Position numbers and translations under genes: made by a program
In this document: positions 1 through 5,827 of the stretch, piece by piece
How positions within the stretch are numbered: position 1 is the first letter of the stretch
Layout: each line of letters starts with the position of its first letter
Notes under the pieces: generated by a model
Told to the model about the DNA's origin: nothing
What the model saw: only the letters and a program-made list of their open reading frames with translations
Database searches by the model: none
From: JAEUSG01 sp964590225
Lineage (GTDB): Bacteria > Fibrobacterota > OXYB2-FULL-49-7 > JAEUSG01
NCBI GenBank assembly: GCA_964590225.1
Contig: CAZPWS010000049.1
Coordinates: 1 to 24,386 of the forward strand
Length of the DNA stretch: 24,386 nt
Direction of reading: 5' to 3'

Positions 1-5
1 CATCT

Positions 6-104
6 ATGAATACATTTACCTATGAAATAAAACTTCTACGATCATTCTTCTTTAAACTTGCCAAAGCCGCCCTGTTCGGTAAATACGAGCGCTCAGCCCA
101 CTAA
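6..104 (+). CDS. possible 3' end of a gene entering from the left edge, or a short chance ORF
   Basis: An open frame runs from near the window edge to a TAA at 102-104, with an ATG at 6. The last residues read ALFGKYERSAH. The frame also looks open in the few bases left of the ATG, so it may be the tail of a longer plus-strand gene. I do not recognise it. Its stop overlaps the end of the minus-strand MNT gene by 4 bases, tail to tail. With only 32 codons visible it could equally be chance. Confidence 0.2.
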   Translation: MNTFTYEIKLLRSFFFKLAKAALFGKYERSAH

Positions 105-415
105 ATCAACTGCGCAGAAAACCTGAGGTTTTGGATCGCGTCTTTATATTCCTGTCTCGTCATTTTTAGGACATCAAAAGGAATTTTAAACTTGTGTATT
201 GCATTTTTTTCCGCATTTGCAAGCAAATCACCACGCTCGAATATGTTTTTACCTATAAATTCATCTGAAACTACAATTAAATCAATATCACTATCTGGTG
301 CTGCTCTTCCATTCATATACGAACCAAATAGGGCTATGTCAAAAGCACGAATCCCACTCAAAGAAATCTGATTTTTGAAAAAATCAATTATTGAGCTAAG
401 AGTGTGTGCATCCAC
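101..415 (-). CDS. MNT-type minimal nucleotidyltransferase, antitoxin of a HEPN/MNT module
   Basis: This is a minimal nucleotidyltransferase of the MNT family. Such proteins accompany HEPN RNase toxins and, in characterised pairs, neutralise them by adding adenylyl groups. The hallmark GSX10DXD is visible: GS, then YMNGRAAPDS, then DID, followed by LIVV. The frame stays open up to 568, but that extra N-terminus only overlaps the HEPN gene. A GTG at 415 gives about 104 residues, the usual MNT length, and overlaps the HEPN stop by 28 bases, which suggests translational coupling. The fold and motif are clear; the exact start is inferred. The order is HEPN first, MNT second. Confidence 0.8.
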   Translation of the reverse strand: MDAHTLSSIIDFFKNQISLSGIRAFDIALFGSYMNGRAAPDSDIDLIVVSDEFIGKNIFERGDLLANAEKNAIHKFKIPFDVLKMTRQEYKDAIQNLRFSAQLI

Positions 416-774
416 AATAATGTGTCCTTTGTTTTGTTCAATATTTCCAAACAGATATTTTGATTGAACTGTGCCAGAACCGAGTCGAGTTCGCTTGGAT
501 AACGGGTAGGGATCGAAGCATTGTTCAACTGAACAAATAATCCTAATCTTTCCTTTGGTATATCCCATTCAAGCATATCCAGCAAGTAAATAAGGTTGTG
601 AGATTTTGGAGGAATTATGGATAACTTGTTGACGATATGCCCTTTTAATGCTTTTTCTATGGCCAAATGACACATAAAAACGCAATAAACATAGCGCCCC
701 TTTTCGTACATAGCATCAGCGGTACCCACATCGTACTCGGATTGTTTAAACCACTCATTAGAAGCATTTAGCAT
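388..774 (-). CDS. HEPN-domain protein, probable RNase toxin of the HEPN/MNT module
   Basis: This 128-residue all-helical protein has the signature of the Pfam HEPN family: an N-terminal NEWFKQSEYDVGTA helix, the central HLAIEKALKG segment, KSHNLIYLL and a late TRYPSELDS segment. HEPN partners of MNT proteins are usually ribonucleases. I do not see a strict RX4-6H catalytic motif, only the RYP of this subfamily, so catalytic competence is uncertain. There is no convincing Shine-Dalgarno before the ATG at 774, but a TATATTATA stretch lies just upstream, so a short-leader or leaderless mRNA is possible. The first codons of this gene recur as a fragment at 5605-5685, inside a duplicated block. 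Confidence 0.75.
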   Translation of the reverse strand: MLNASNEWFKQSEYDVGTADAMYEKGRYVYCVFMCHLAIEKALKGHIVNKLSIIPPKSHNLIYLLDMLEWDIPKERLGLFVQLNNASIPTRYPSELDSVLAQFNQNICLEILNKTKDTLLWMHTLLAQ

Positions 775-823
775 TGCTATAATATAATATTCAGCTGGGC
801 TTAGGATAAAAAGTTGGTTTTCT

Positions 824-903
824 TATGCAAAGATTGCGCTGCCTTCGATACAACGCCCTACGGGCGCCACTCAGGCAGCGCTCAGAGGATGATCAAATAA
901 ATT
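824..903. repeat. GC-rich composite hairpin repeat, intact copy 1
   Basis: The element has outer arms GCGCTGCC and GGCAGCGC enclosing CGATACAACGCCC and an inner CGCCC-TA-GGGCG hairpin. The same core recurs at 5735-5814 (identical, within the duplicated block), around 4150-4192 (left half), 5068-5128 and 6901-6972, with diverged relatives near 3248 and 23948. Every copy lies between genes. It behaves like a REP/MITE-type element or a mobile intergenic stem-loop. Confidence 0.8.
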
Positions 904-916
904 GCTTAATATTATG

Positions 917-1213
917 CTATTTAAGATATCTCTCGATATCCAAAGCTCCGTGAAAAATACCAAGAATAAGAACCGTTGTTCTGTCTTGAATTAGATAGGC
1001 AATCCTATAATGACCGTACAATATTATTCTAATCTCTCCGTCAGGTTCTGATTGATAACGATGGCCAATTTCAGGAAATTGTTTCAGATCTTGAACTTTT
1101 TGATAGATACCAATTGTTACATTTTCAGCAACAGAAGGAGTCTTTAGAATTAAATAGTCATGAATTTCATGGAGCCACCGCTCTGCTTCACTTGTCCATC
1201 TTATTTCTGCCAT
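917..1213 (-). CDS. RelE/ParE-family toxin, copy A
   Basis: This 98-residue protein has the ParE/RelE architecture. An N-terminal helix (IRWTSEAERWLHEIHDYL) is followed by a second helix, the conserved FPEIGHRYQSEPDGEIRIILYGHYRIAYLI strand region and a final strand with GIFHGALDIERYL. RelE-type members cut mRNA on ribosomes and ParE-type members poison gyrase; sequence alone does not decide between them. It overlaps the upstream antitoxin by 13 bases, as is usual for such operons. An identical copy lies at 5828-6124. The frame is intact. Confidence 0.88.
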   Translation of the reverse strand: MAEIRWTSEAERWLHEIHDYLILKTPSVAENVTIGIYQKVQDLKQFPEIGHRYQSEPDGEIRIILYGHYRIAYLIQDRTTVLILGIFHGALDIERYLK

Positions 1214-1386
1214 GCATGAATCCGTTGCAACATCTCATTATTGTCAATTGTGTTACCGTTACGGACATCAAGCAACCCTCGTTCAACCATTTTGTTGAAG
1301 GCTAATTCTTGTAATATCTCATCATAAGATGAATCTTCTGGCTGTGACTTTATTATTGCTGTCATTTTATCTTTAACAATAGACAT
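1201..1386 (-). CDS. antitoxin of the ParE-type pair, copy A
   Basis: This small acidic 61-residue protein sits immediately upstream of, and overlaps, the toxin. The core SSYDEILQELAFNKMVERGLLDVRNG matches the small antitoxins usually found in front of this ParE subfamily. Start is at 1386, or possibly at the internal Met 8. Copy B (6112-6297) is identical. The start codon lies two bases from the end of the duplicated block, so the two copies have different upstream DNA and probably different promoters. Confidence 0.78.
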   Translation of the reverse strand: MSIVKDKMTAIIKSQPEDSSYDEILQELAFNKMVERGLLDVRNGNTIDNNEMLQRIHAWQK

Positions 1387-1507
1387 TTTGAACTCCCCGA
1401 GCTAATAGACTATCAATGATTAACTGCATCGACATTTCATCTCTGTACCCAGTATGAAATATGGTTTTTTGCTTGGGTTTTGCCAAATTATTTGTTAAAG
1501 CCTGCAC
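1373..1507 (-). CDS. unrecognised short ORF cut by the end of repeat copy A
   Basis: A GTG-started frame of 44 residues reads VQALTNNLAKPKQK, then IFHTGYRDEMSMQLIID and SLLARGV, ending NVYC and a stop. The last four codons lie inside the duplicated block, where the truncated TumE-like gene at copy B also ends NVYC. It may be the tail of a gene cut by the duplication, or chance. I do not recognise the family. It fills much of the 1387-1524 gap between the antitoxin and the DUF2442 remnant. Confidence 0.25.
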   Translation of the reverse strand: MQALTNNLAKPKQKTIFHTGYRDEMSMQLIIDSLLARGVQNVYC

Positions 1508-1524
1508 TATAATTCGACGATGTC

Positions 1525-1653
1525 TTATAAATCTTCAAACGCTTCATCATTTAAGTATGGTCCAACGTCGAAAAGCCCTTCAATCCCGTTGGAAAAAGTT
1601 ACCTGTAATTTCCAATCAGGCCTTGGAATTAACGAGATAATAGAATTAATCAT
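1525..1653 (-). pseudogene. DUF2442-family remnant, prematurely stopped
   Basis: From ATG 1653 the product is 42 residues, ISLIPRPDWKLQVTFSNG then LFDVGPYLNDEAFEDL. This is the N-terminal half of a DUF2442 protein, a small family common beside DUF4160 or PIN-like genes. Family members normally continue with a D-x-x-x-F segment and a Trp-Pro ending of about 75-90 residues. After the TAA the same frame reads DIVEL before another stop, which looks like family sequence past a nonsense change. The ATG overlaps the stop of the DUF5615 gene (ATGATTAA), so it was third in the DUF433-DUF5615-DUF2442 operon. Confidence 0.6.
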
Positions 1654-2008
1654 CTGTTGAGATCCAACGAACACCCCGTTCGCTTGCAATGACAAGCAAA
1701 TTCTCATAGTTTCGATCTTTATACTTATGAAGAAAACCACTTAGAACCCGCATTATATTGGAAGAAATTGCGGGCTTTGCTTTTATCCGTATCACGCCGT
1801 AATGTTTTTTTAAAGGTAACACACCCCAGTCTCCGAAATGCTCATCTTATGTAATAAGTATTCTTTTTTCCTTGATTGCTATTTGCAAGATTTCTGCATC
1901 ATCAGACCGTGCCATACCTAATTGAGATACACTAAATACATCGAAACCAGAAGCTTGCAAAAACTGCCTGATGTCAACACCAAACATTTGATCTAACAGA
2001 ATTTTCAT
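1646..2008 (-). pseudogene. DUF5615 PIN-like toxin with one in-frame stop
   Basis: Translation from ATG 2008 gives MKILLDQMFGVDIRQFLQAS, then GFDVFSVSQLGMARSDDAEI, then LQIAIKEKRILIT, a TAA at 1847-1849 (codon 54), and DEHFGDWGVL onward to a second stop at 1646. The frame is otherwise uninterrupted over 120 codons. This is the DUF5615 PIN-like family, with the D of the first strand, the S-D-D-A-E-I-L helix and the DEHFGD motif. It is the usual partner of DUF433. The start overlaps the DUF433 stop (TAATG). The single stop separates the two acidic active-site halves, so the gene is probably inactive unless it is a sequence error. Confidence 0.8.
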
Positions 2009-2235
2009 TATGATACAAGTTCTGGTTCGAACTCGGTGTGTTCTATTACAGAATGACAGTAATGCAAAACACCTATGACTTGTTCTTCGGTTAGTTCAGG
2101 ATAAAGTCGTAACAATTCCGAGATCGATTTCACAACTGATAACTGATCTATAACTACTGTAACAGGAATTCTGGTACCAGTAATGACTGGTCTCCCATTG
2201 CATATTTTCGAATTTATCTCAACATGTTCATTCAT
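2008..2235 (-). CDS. DUF433-family antitoxin
   Basis: This is a DUF433 protein, a winged-helix-like small family that pairs with DUF5615 PIN-like toxins. The diagnostic GRPVITGTRIPVTVVIDQL motif is near the N-terminus, followed by ELLRLYPELTEEQVIGVLHY. Start is at ATG 2235, preceded by AAAGGGATTGAC, a good ribosome site. An upstream ATG in the same frame (2322) would overlap the broken HepT gene and has no such site. The product is 75 residues and intact, although the toxin directly after it carries a stop. Confidence 0.85.
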   Translation of the reverse strand: MNEHVEINSKICNGRPVITGTRIPVTVVIDQLSVVKSISELLRLYPELTEEQVIGVLHYCHSVIEHTEFEPELVS

Positions 2236-2251
2236 GTCAATCCCTTTTGTA

Positions 2252-2614
2252 TTAACTTGATAGCCCCGAATTAAACGCATACATATTTCGCACAACATGT
2301 CAAAAGCTTCTATAATTATCAAGCATCACTTTGGTTTCAAGTGAAATTACCGCTGGGCGGAGATCGGATACCTGTAAAGATAATTACTTTAGAAGTTGTG
2401 AATGCCAATCTGCGCCAGTCGGCAACTTATTGTCAATCTTTTCCGCAAACAACTTTAGAACATTCTGTAAATTTAGTGCAACACTGTCTAAAATAAATTC
2501 ATCATTATTAATCTGATAAACACCCCAAGCCTTGAGAATTCGATCTCGAACTCTATCCATATCTGACAAATATTGATTAGCTCTAAATACGATCTGTGCA
2601 GACAACTGAGTCAT
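2252..2614 (-). pseudogene. HepT-like HEPN toxin with two in-frame stops and a lost 3' end
   Basis: The first 76 codons (MTQLSAQIVFRANQYL onward, with ILKAWGVYQINNDEFILDSV and LPTGADWHSQLLK) form the N-terminal part of a HepT-like HEPN ribonuclease. After a TAA at 2384 the same frame continues with family-like sequence: LSLQVSDLRPAVISLETKVM, LDNYRSF, a TGA at 2300-2302, then HVVRNMYAFN. The YR-F-R-HVVRN region is the HepT catalytic segment, so the second stop falls on a conserved Arg position. The frame then ends at 2252, short of the normal C-terminus. It overlaps the MNT gene by 4 bases (ATGA). Confidence 0.8.
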
Positions 2615-2994
2615 AAAATAATACCTTTAGAAAGTATCTCTTTTCGCAATTCCGGCCCACAGTCATTAATGTCCAGCAAATCAACATTGAAACCTTCTGC
2701 CAGGTCTGTTATGGCAACATAAGCAGAAAAATATAATTCGGGAGCTAAGCCTTGATATGCGATATCAATATCTGATAATATAGAAAAAGATCTTGATGCT
2801 AATGAACCGAATACCCACACTTTACTTGCCCCAAATTCATGATGTAAGATAGTGGCAATCTTACCAGCAACAGTGTCTGCATGTTTAAGTAAATATACGG
2901 GTGCATTTTTCGCAGGAAGCTCGGATAGGAGTTTAGAATAAATTTTCCTCTCAGATGCATCCAATTGCAAAGCCGTTCCATGACATGAAAACAT
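2611..2994 (-). CDS. MNT-type nucleotidyltransferase antitoxin (MntA-like)
   Basis: This 127-residue protein has the GSX10DXD motif: GS, LASRSFSILS, DID, then IAYQG. It is preceded by FGASKVWVF and followed by DLAEGFNVDLLDIND, matching MntA-type proteins that detoxify HepT by adenylylation. AAAGGAAAG lies just upstream of the ATG at 2994 and supports that start. Here the MNT gene comes first, the reverse of the HEPN/MNT pair at 101-774. It is intact although its HepT partner is broken. Confidence 0.85.
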   Translation of the reverse strand: MFSCHGTALQLDASERKIYSKLLSELPAKNAPVYLLKHADTVAGKIATILHHEFGASKVWVFGSLASRSFSILSDIDIAYQGLAPELYFSAYVAITDLAEGFNVDLLDINDCGPELRKEILSKGIIL

Positions 2995-3486
2995 GGCTAC
3001 TTTCCTTTATTATTTTGTCATTGCACAACAAACATCATCTACTACTCAAAGATAGCTACTTTTCAATAACCCTGCAAGAACTCCCGAGACACTCATTACC
3101 CAATCGTTCTTCGGCGAATTCTTTTCACATACCCATGTTTTTACAAAACATAGATACTTATGATTGCATAAAAGATTGGGCTTAAATTGATTCCAGGGAA
3201 TCGTTATCAAATGAATCATGAGAAGCAAGTGTGGACAATCTTGCCCGGTGCCTGAGGCAGCGGAAGACATTCTCTTTATTCTCATTCCTGCTTCTCCTGA
3301 ACCGGCCAAGGCCGGAATAAGACTCTGTAAGCCCATGACATATGCGAATTATATACTATTGAAGCGTATATGTCATGGACACAGAGTCTAAGCCGCCAAC
3401 TCCTCGAAGCGGACGACTGAACATTAGAAAAATAGACAAGGACAGAATTATTGTTTAACGAAATATCTGCTATTATGAATTTTATG
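2995..3486. other. 492-base non-coding stretch with stem-loops
   Basis: I see no supportable gene here; the frames that stay open are short and have no family sense. The stretch holds the probable promoter of the MNT/HepT operon, a 14-base CCGGCC-AA-GGCCGG hairpin at 3302-3315 and the long hairpin at 3320-3389. A fragment, CCTGAGGCAGCGG near 3250, is related to the dispersed composite repeat. Confidence 0.6.
3320..3389. repeat. 70-base interrupted inverted repeat
   Basis: Outer arms AGACTCTGT (3320-3328) and ACAGAGTCT (3381-3389) are complementary. So are CCATGACATAT (from 3333) and ATATGTCATGG (ending 3378), leaving a loop of about 20 AT-rich bases. The adjacent GGAATAAGACTCTGT continues the pattern outward on the left. 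A related sequence in the opposite orientation lies near 4192-4232 (TACAGAGTCTTATTTCGG), so this is a dispersed element rather than a terminator unique to one gene. Confidence 0.7.
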
Positions 3487-3885
3487 TTATAAAGAAAGGG
3501 AGAAATATTGTTTTGGATAATCCAATAAAAGAACAAAACGCGACAGAAAGTTTTTCACACCAAGTAAAGGCGTGGTGAGATTTGGCATAAAATCCAGCAT
3601 AACATCTTCAAAAAAAACACCATTTATCTCTATCCTAACAGTATGTGCATAAGCTAATGTAATTCCATTTCCAGTATTTATTTGTTTCACTACACCCTTT
3701 TCCAAAGAATGTCCCAAGATTTCTGCATATCTAGCCGGAAAACCGCATTCATCTGCACCCGTATCGATAAGACCAAACACCGTTAATGCAATTCCTGTAT
3801 GCGGATTTTGAACGCGTACCTTTAAATAAGGTCGTGCTGTTCCACTTGGCGAAAGCTTAATAAATGGTTGTTCAATGAGAGACAT
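3487..3885 (-). CDS. retropepsin-like aspartyl protease
   Basis: From ATG 3885 this is a single-domain protease of about 132 residues. The catalytic Asp-Thr-Gly appears as LIDTGADECGFPARYAEILG (Asp 41). Downstream are the TGNGITLAYAHTVRIEINGV strand pair and PLLGVKNFLSRFVLLLDY, where the LLG motif closes the retropepsin core. Such half-size proteases work as homodimers. The reading frame extends upstream to 3969, but that part overlaps the preceding gene and looks non-family. It overlaps the DUF5678-like gene by 14 bases, so the two form one operon. The substrate is unknown; the partner protein is the obvious candidate. Confidence 0.82.
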   Translation of the reverse strand: MSLIEQPFIKLSPSGTARPYLKVRVQNPHTGIALTVFGLIDTGADECGFPARYAEILGHSLEKGVVKQINTGNGITLAYAHTVRIEINGVFFEDVMLDFMPNLTTPLLGVKNFLSRFVLLLDYPKQYFSLSL

Positions 3886-4072
3886 AATAAACGTAAACAG
3901 AATCTTTTTCTGGCACATGAAGCAGTATTGGATTTTCAAATCCTTTTGAAATGGCATTTCTGTAAGCAATCACTGGATCGGCATCAGAACAAATTACAGA
4001 GGGATTTTCCTGACTTTCTATCACCACATACTCACCAGGTATGTAAACGCCTTTAAGAAATACTTCTTCCAT
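3872..4072 (-). CDS. DUF5678-like small protein, partner of the aspartyl protease
   Basis: This 66-residue protein reads GVYIPGEYVVIESQE, then SDADPVIAYRNAISKGFENP and LLHVPEKDSVYVY. The pattern (G-E-x-V-V, a helix with A-x-x-x-G-F-x-x-P, then a strand ending in VPE) matches the small DUF5678-type proteins that often precede clan AA proteases in genomes. It resembles an antitoxin-sized adaptor. AGGAGAAG precedes the ATG at 4072, a strong ribosome site. Its role is not established; co-occurrence with the protease is the main clue. Confidence 0.65.
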   Translation of the reverse strand: MEEVFLKGVYIPGEYVVIESQENPSVICSDADPVIAYRNAISKGFENPILLHVPEKDSVYVYYVSH

Positions 4073-4149
4073 AATTAACTTCTCCTGTGACTATAATATA
4101 CATTTCATTGCAGTCGAAGCAGCCAAAACGCGTCATTTAGACGCTGAAT

Positions 4150-4192
4150 TATGCAAAGATTGCGCTGCTTTCGATACAACGCCCTACGGTGT
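4150..4192. repeat. composite hairpin repeat, left half only
   Basis: TTATGCAAAGATTGCGCTGC followed by TTTCGATACAACGCCCTACGG matches the first half of the element at 824 and 5735 with about one change, then breaks off. Right after the break comes a sequence related to the 3320-3389 inverted repeat. It looks as if one dispersed element inserted into or recombined with the other. Confidence 0.65.
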
Positions 4193-4250
4193 TATGGACA
4201 TACAGAGTCTTATTTCGGACTTGGTCGATGTAGGGTCAGAATCGATTGTG

Positions 4251-4574
4251 CTACTTGTCTTTGCGTTTTTTAACTTGTCTTTTCATCTTAATTGGAGCCT
4301 GCGAACAATGGAAAACACCATAAACATCTATGGTTGACACTGAAGGAGAATAATAAATAACATATGGAAAGCGACTTAGCACATAACGACGGTCATAACC
4401 GTTGCCAATTCTCGGTGCCAAATAAGGAAATTCTAAAATATTGTCCAACCCAGCTTGAAATGCACGAATAAAATCATAACCCAGCCCCTCGGATTGTTGT
4501 TCATACCAAAGGAAGGATGACTGGAGGTCGTGCTCAACAGCATCATGTATTTTCAGTAAAGGTTTTACAGCCAT
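4251..4574 (-). CDS. ParE-family toxin, second type
   Basis: This 107-residue protein has the classic ParE pattern: IHDAVEHDLQSSFLWYEQQ, then EGLGYDFIRAFQAGLDNILE and FPYLAPRIGNGYDRRYVLSR, then FPYVIYYS and a final DVYGVFHCSQAP strand. It is unlike the 917/5828 toxin in sequence. It overlaps its antitoxin by 10 bases. The C-terminus is very basic (KMKRQVKKRKDK), a plausible nucleic-acid or gyrase-contact tail. The frame is intact. Confidence 0.87.
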   Translation of the reverse strand: MAVKPLLKIHDAVEHDLQSSFLWYEQQSEGLGYDFIRAFQAGLDNILEFPYLAPRIGNGYDRRYVLSRFPYVIYYSPSVSTIDVYGVFHCSQAPIKMKRQVKKRKDK

Positions 4575-4789
4575 TTACTTATTCGTGACATGAATTCATC
4601 AAATGATATCATTGCACACGGGTTCTTTTTCGCATCTTGCTTTCGCTGTTTGAGTTCATGCTGATGGCTTAAAGGTACAGGCAACTCTTTAACTCGATCA
4701 GATATGCTGTCCCAGAGTGATTCAACATGCATCACCTGATTAGCAATTTTTAGTTTCTGAAAGTTCGCTGAATTTATAACGGTCTTCAC
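4565..4789 (-). CDS. PF09720-type addiction-module antitoxin
   Basis: The 74-residue product carries HVESLWDSISDRVKELPVPL then SHQHELKQRKQDAKKNP and MISFDEFMSRI. This is the E-x-LWDSI, P-L-x-x-x-H-x-x-E-L, then W/F-E-E pattern of the addiction-module family that accompanies ParE toxins. Translation probably starts at GTG 4789, because AAAGGAT lies about 10 bases upstream. It is first in the pair, with the toxin following. Confidence 0.8.
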   Translation of the reverse strand: MKTVINSANFQKLKIANQVMHVESLWDSISDRVKELPVPLSHQHELKQRKQDAKKNPCAMISFDEFMSRISKWL

Positions 4790-4818
4790 GAAATATATCC
4801 TTTCGTCTTGGATTCCAC

Positions 4819-4980
4819 TTACTTTTTAGCGAGTACAGTATCCGGTTCAATATTGAGTTTACTCATATACATATGAAAATACTTTATTCCTCGCAAAACC
4901 AGCAAACAGCCCATTCCTTCACCTTTTAAAACTTTCGAGGCTTCGTAATATTTCGTTGGTACCAAAATATGTTGTGACAT
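4819..4980 (-). CDS. unrecognised 53-residue ORF
   Basis: The frame from ATG 4980 reads MSQHILVPTKYYEASKVLKG, then EGMGCLLVLRGIKYFHMYMS, then KLNIEPDTVLAKK. It sits alone between the ParE pair and the DUF2442 region and has no recognisable family. There is no membrane segment. Codon use is unremarkable. A weak purine run precedes the ATG. It could be a fragment of a decayed TA gene, since most neighbours are. Confidence 0.3.
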   Translation of the reverse strand: MSQHILVPTKYYEASKVLKGEGMGCLLVLRGIKYFHMYMSKLNIEPDTVLAKK

Positions 4981-5314
4981 AATTCTTCCGCACTATCTTC
5001 TGGGGCACCGCTTCAGACCCCAAGGTTTTTAAGGCATAAGGACTCTCTCTGATGTGTTTTTAGAATATAAATGTCGATGGAACGATACAACGCCCTATGG
5101 GTGCCACTTCCGGCAGCGCTCAGATGATTTGAGGAAGTCAATTAATGTTAAATTCCAAAGATGAAACATAAAAACATCGGGCTATGCAAATGGTCGCTAA
5201 AGAGAGGAAGGGAAAGAGATGCAATCAGTGGGGGTGTTCGCCTGAAATGGTAATAGTGGTGACATGCGGACATGCAAGGGTTCACATTGCAGGCCTGGTA
5301 GGTTTGCGATGGTT
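4981..5314. other. intergenic stretch with a composite hairpin copy
   Basis: I see no gene. The 5068-5128 part is a degraded composite hairpin repeat (CGATACAACGCCCTATGGGT then GCCACTTCCGGCAGCGCTCAG), preceded by AATATAAATGTCGATGGAA, a flank shared with the copy at 6901. From about 5290 there is an imperfect duplication of the left arm of the palindrome that follows (CCTGGTAGGTTTGCGATGG). Confidence 0.55.
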
Positions 5315-5350
5315 CCTGGTAGGGGTTCGCCATGGCGAACCCCTACCAGG
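5315..5350. repeat. perfect 36-base palindrome
   Basis: The left arm CCTGGTAGGGGTTCGCCA is followed directly by its exact reverse complement TGGCGAACCCCTACCAGG, with no spacer. The last 22 bases of the window (24365-24386) carry the central part again. Its right arm supplies the Trp codon and stop that end the DUF2442 frame at 5343, so it has probably inserted into that gene. Confidence 0.9.
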
Positions 5351-5528
5351 CTGTACCATTCTCAATTTTTGCACTTAAGAAGGTGTTGTTGTCTTTGAGT
5401 TTTATGAATGGTTTTTTCTTTAAATACGGTTTCATATCAAAAATTCGCATTTCACTATTTTCAAAAACCAAAGAAAGTGTATAATCCTTGTGAGGTTCTA
5501 CTTTTATTACATCAAGAAGCATTTGCAT
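5343..5528 (-). pseudogene. DUF2442-family gene truncated by the palindrome
   Basis: The product begins MQMLLDVIKVEPHKDYTLSL, continues VFENSEMRIFDMKPYLKKKP and IKLKDNNTFLSAKIENGTA, then ends W-stop. The first 60 residues are good DUF2442. The family normally continues after ENGT with V-x-W-P-x-G-x-D-x-x-P-E-x-L, about 15 more residues. The frame instead runs into the palindrome at 5350, which provides TGG TAG. GGAGGC before ATG 5528 is a good ribosome site. It is the usual downstream partner of DUF4160, whose remnant lies just upstream. It may still fold, but it has lost its conserved end. Confidence 0.7.
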
Positions 5529-5542
5529 TTTGCCTCCGAAAA

Positions 5543-5649
5543 TTATTGTAATGGTTTTATTCTAAATGGTTCATCACCCGAAATTGCTAACTCCCAGTCA
5601 GCTATTAATTCATCTTTATGAATATCAATCCAAGAGTGTACGCATCTCT
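5543..5649 (-). pseudogene. DUF4160-family gene, C-terminal remnant
   Basis: The frame ending at TAA 5543 reads QRCVHSWIDIHKDELIADWE then LAISGDEPFRIKPLQ, the standard C-terminus of DUF4160 proteins (W-x-x-x-H-x-x-E-L-x-x-x-W-E-L-A, then P-F-x-I-x-P-L). The N-terminal part is missing. At about 5650 the sequence switches to the duplicated block with the HEPN 5' end. The DUF2442 gene follows 14 bases later, the expected arrangement. Confidence 0.7.
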
Positions 5650-5685
5650 GGATTGTTTAAACCACTCGTTTGAGGGTTTTTGCAT
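5605..5685 (-). pseudogene. HEPN gene fragment (5' end only), copy B of the duplicated block
   Basis: From ATG 5685 the frame reads MQKPSNEWFKQS, matching MLNASNEWFKQS of the HEPN gene at 388-774, then switches at the block boundary to out-of-family sequence (RDAYTLGLIFIKMN) and stops. The start codon is exactly colinear with that of the intact gene (offset 4,911). It overlaps the DUF4160 remnant in another frame, which marks a recombination junction. Confidence 0.75.
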
Positions 5686-5827
5686 TGTTATAATATAATA
5701 TTCAGCTGAGCTTAGGATAAAAAGTTGGTTTTCTTATGCAAAGATTGCGCTGCCTTCGATACAACGCCCTACGGGCGCCACTCAGGCAGCGCTCAGAGGA
5801 TGATCAAATAAATTGCTTAATATTATG

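Larger units (their letters stand above)
739..1388. repeat. long direct repeat, copy A (partner at 5650-6299)
   Basis: These 650 bases recur colinearly 4,911 bases downstream. From about 799 to 1388 I see no difference between the copies. The 739-774 part is diverged except for a conserved run around GGATTGTTTAAACCACTC. The block carries the 5' end of a HEPN gene, a composite hairpin repeat, a parE-type toxin and its antitoxin. Copy A ends just beyond the antitoxin start codon, where the flanking sequences diverge. This points to a recent segmental duplication or gene conversion. Confidence 0.93.

Noticed and set aside
1114..1305. A 63-residue plus-strand ORF present twice (also 6025-6216)
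   Set aside because: It lies antisense to the ParE toxin and its antitoxin; it is duplicated only because the block is duplicated and has no family sense.
1646..2614. Stop codon recoding (TAA or TGA read as an amino acid) to explain the in-frame stops
   Set aside because: Neighbouring intact genes use TAA, TAG and TGA as real ends at overlapping gene junctions, and the stops fall only in toxin-type or remnant genes. Decay is simpler.
3046..3336. A 96-residue minus-strand ORF (GLQSLIPALAGSGEAGMRIK)
   Set aside because: Its start is made of the dispersed inverted repeat and the rest has no plausible protein composition; no ribosome site.
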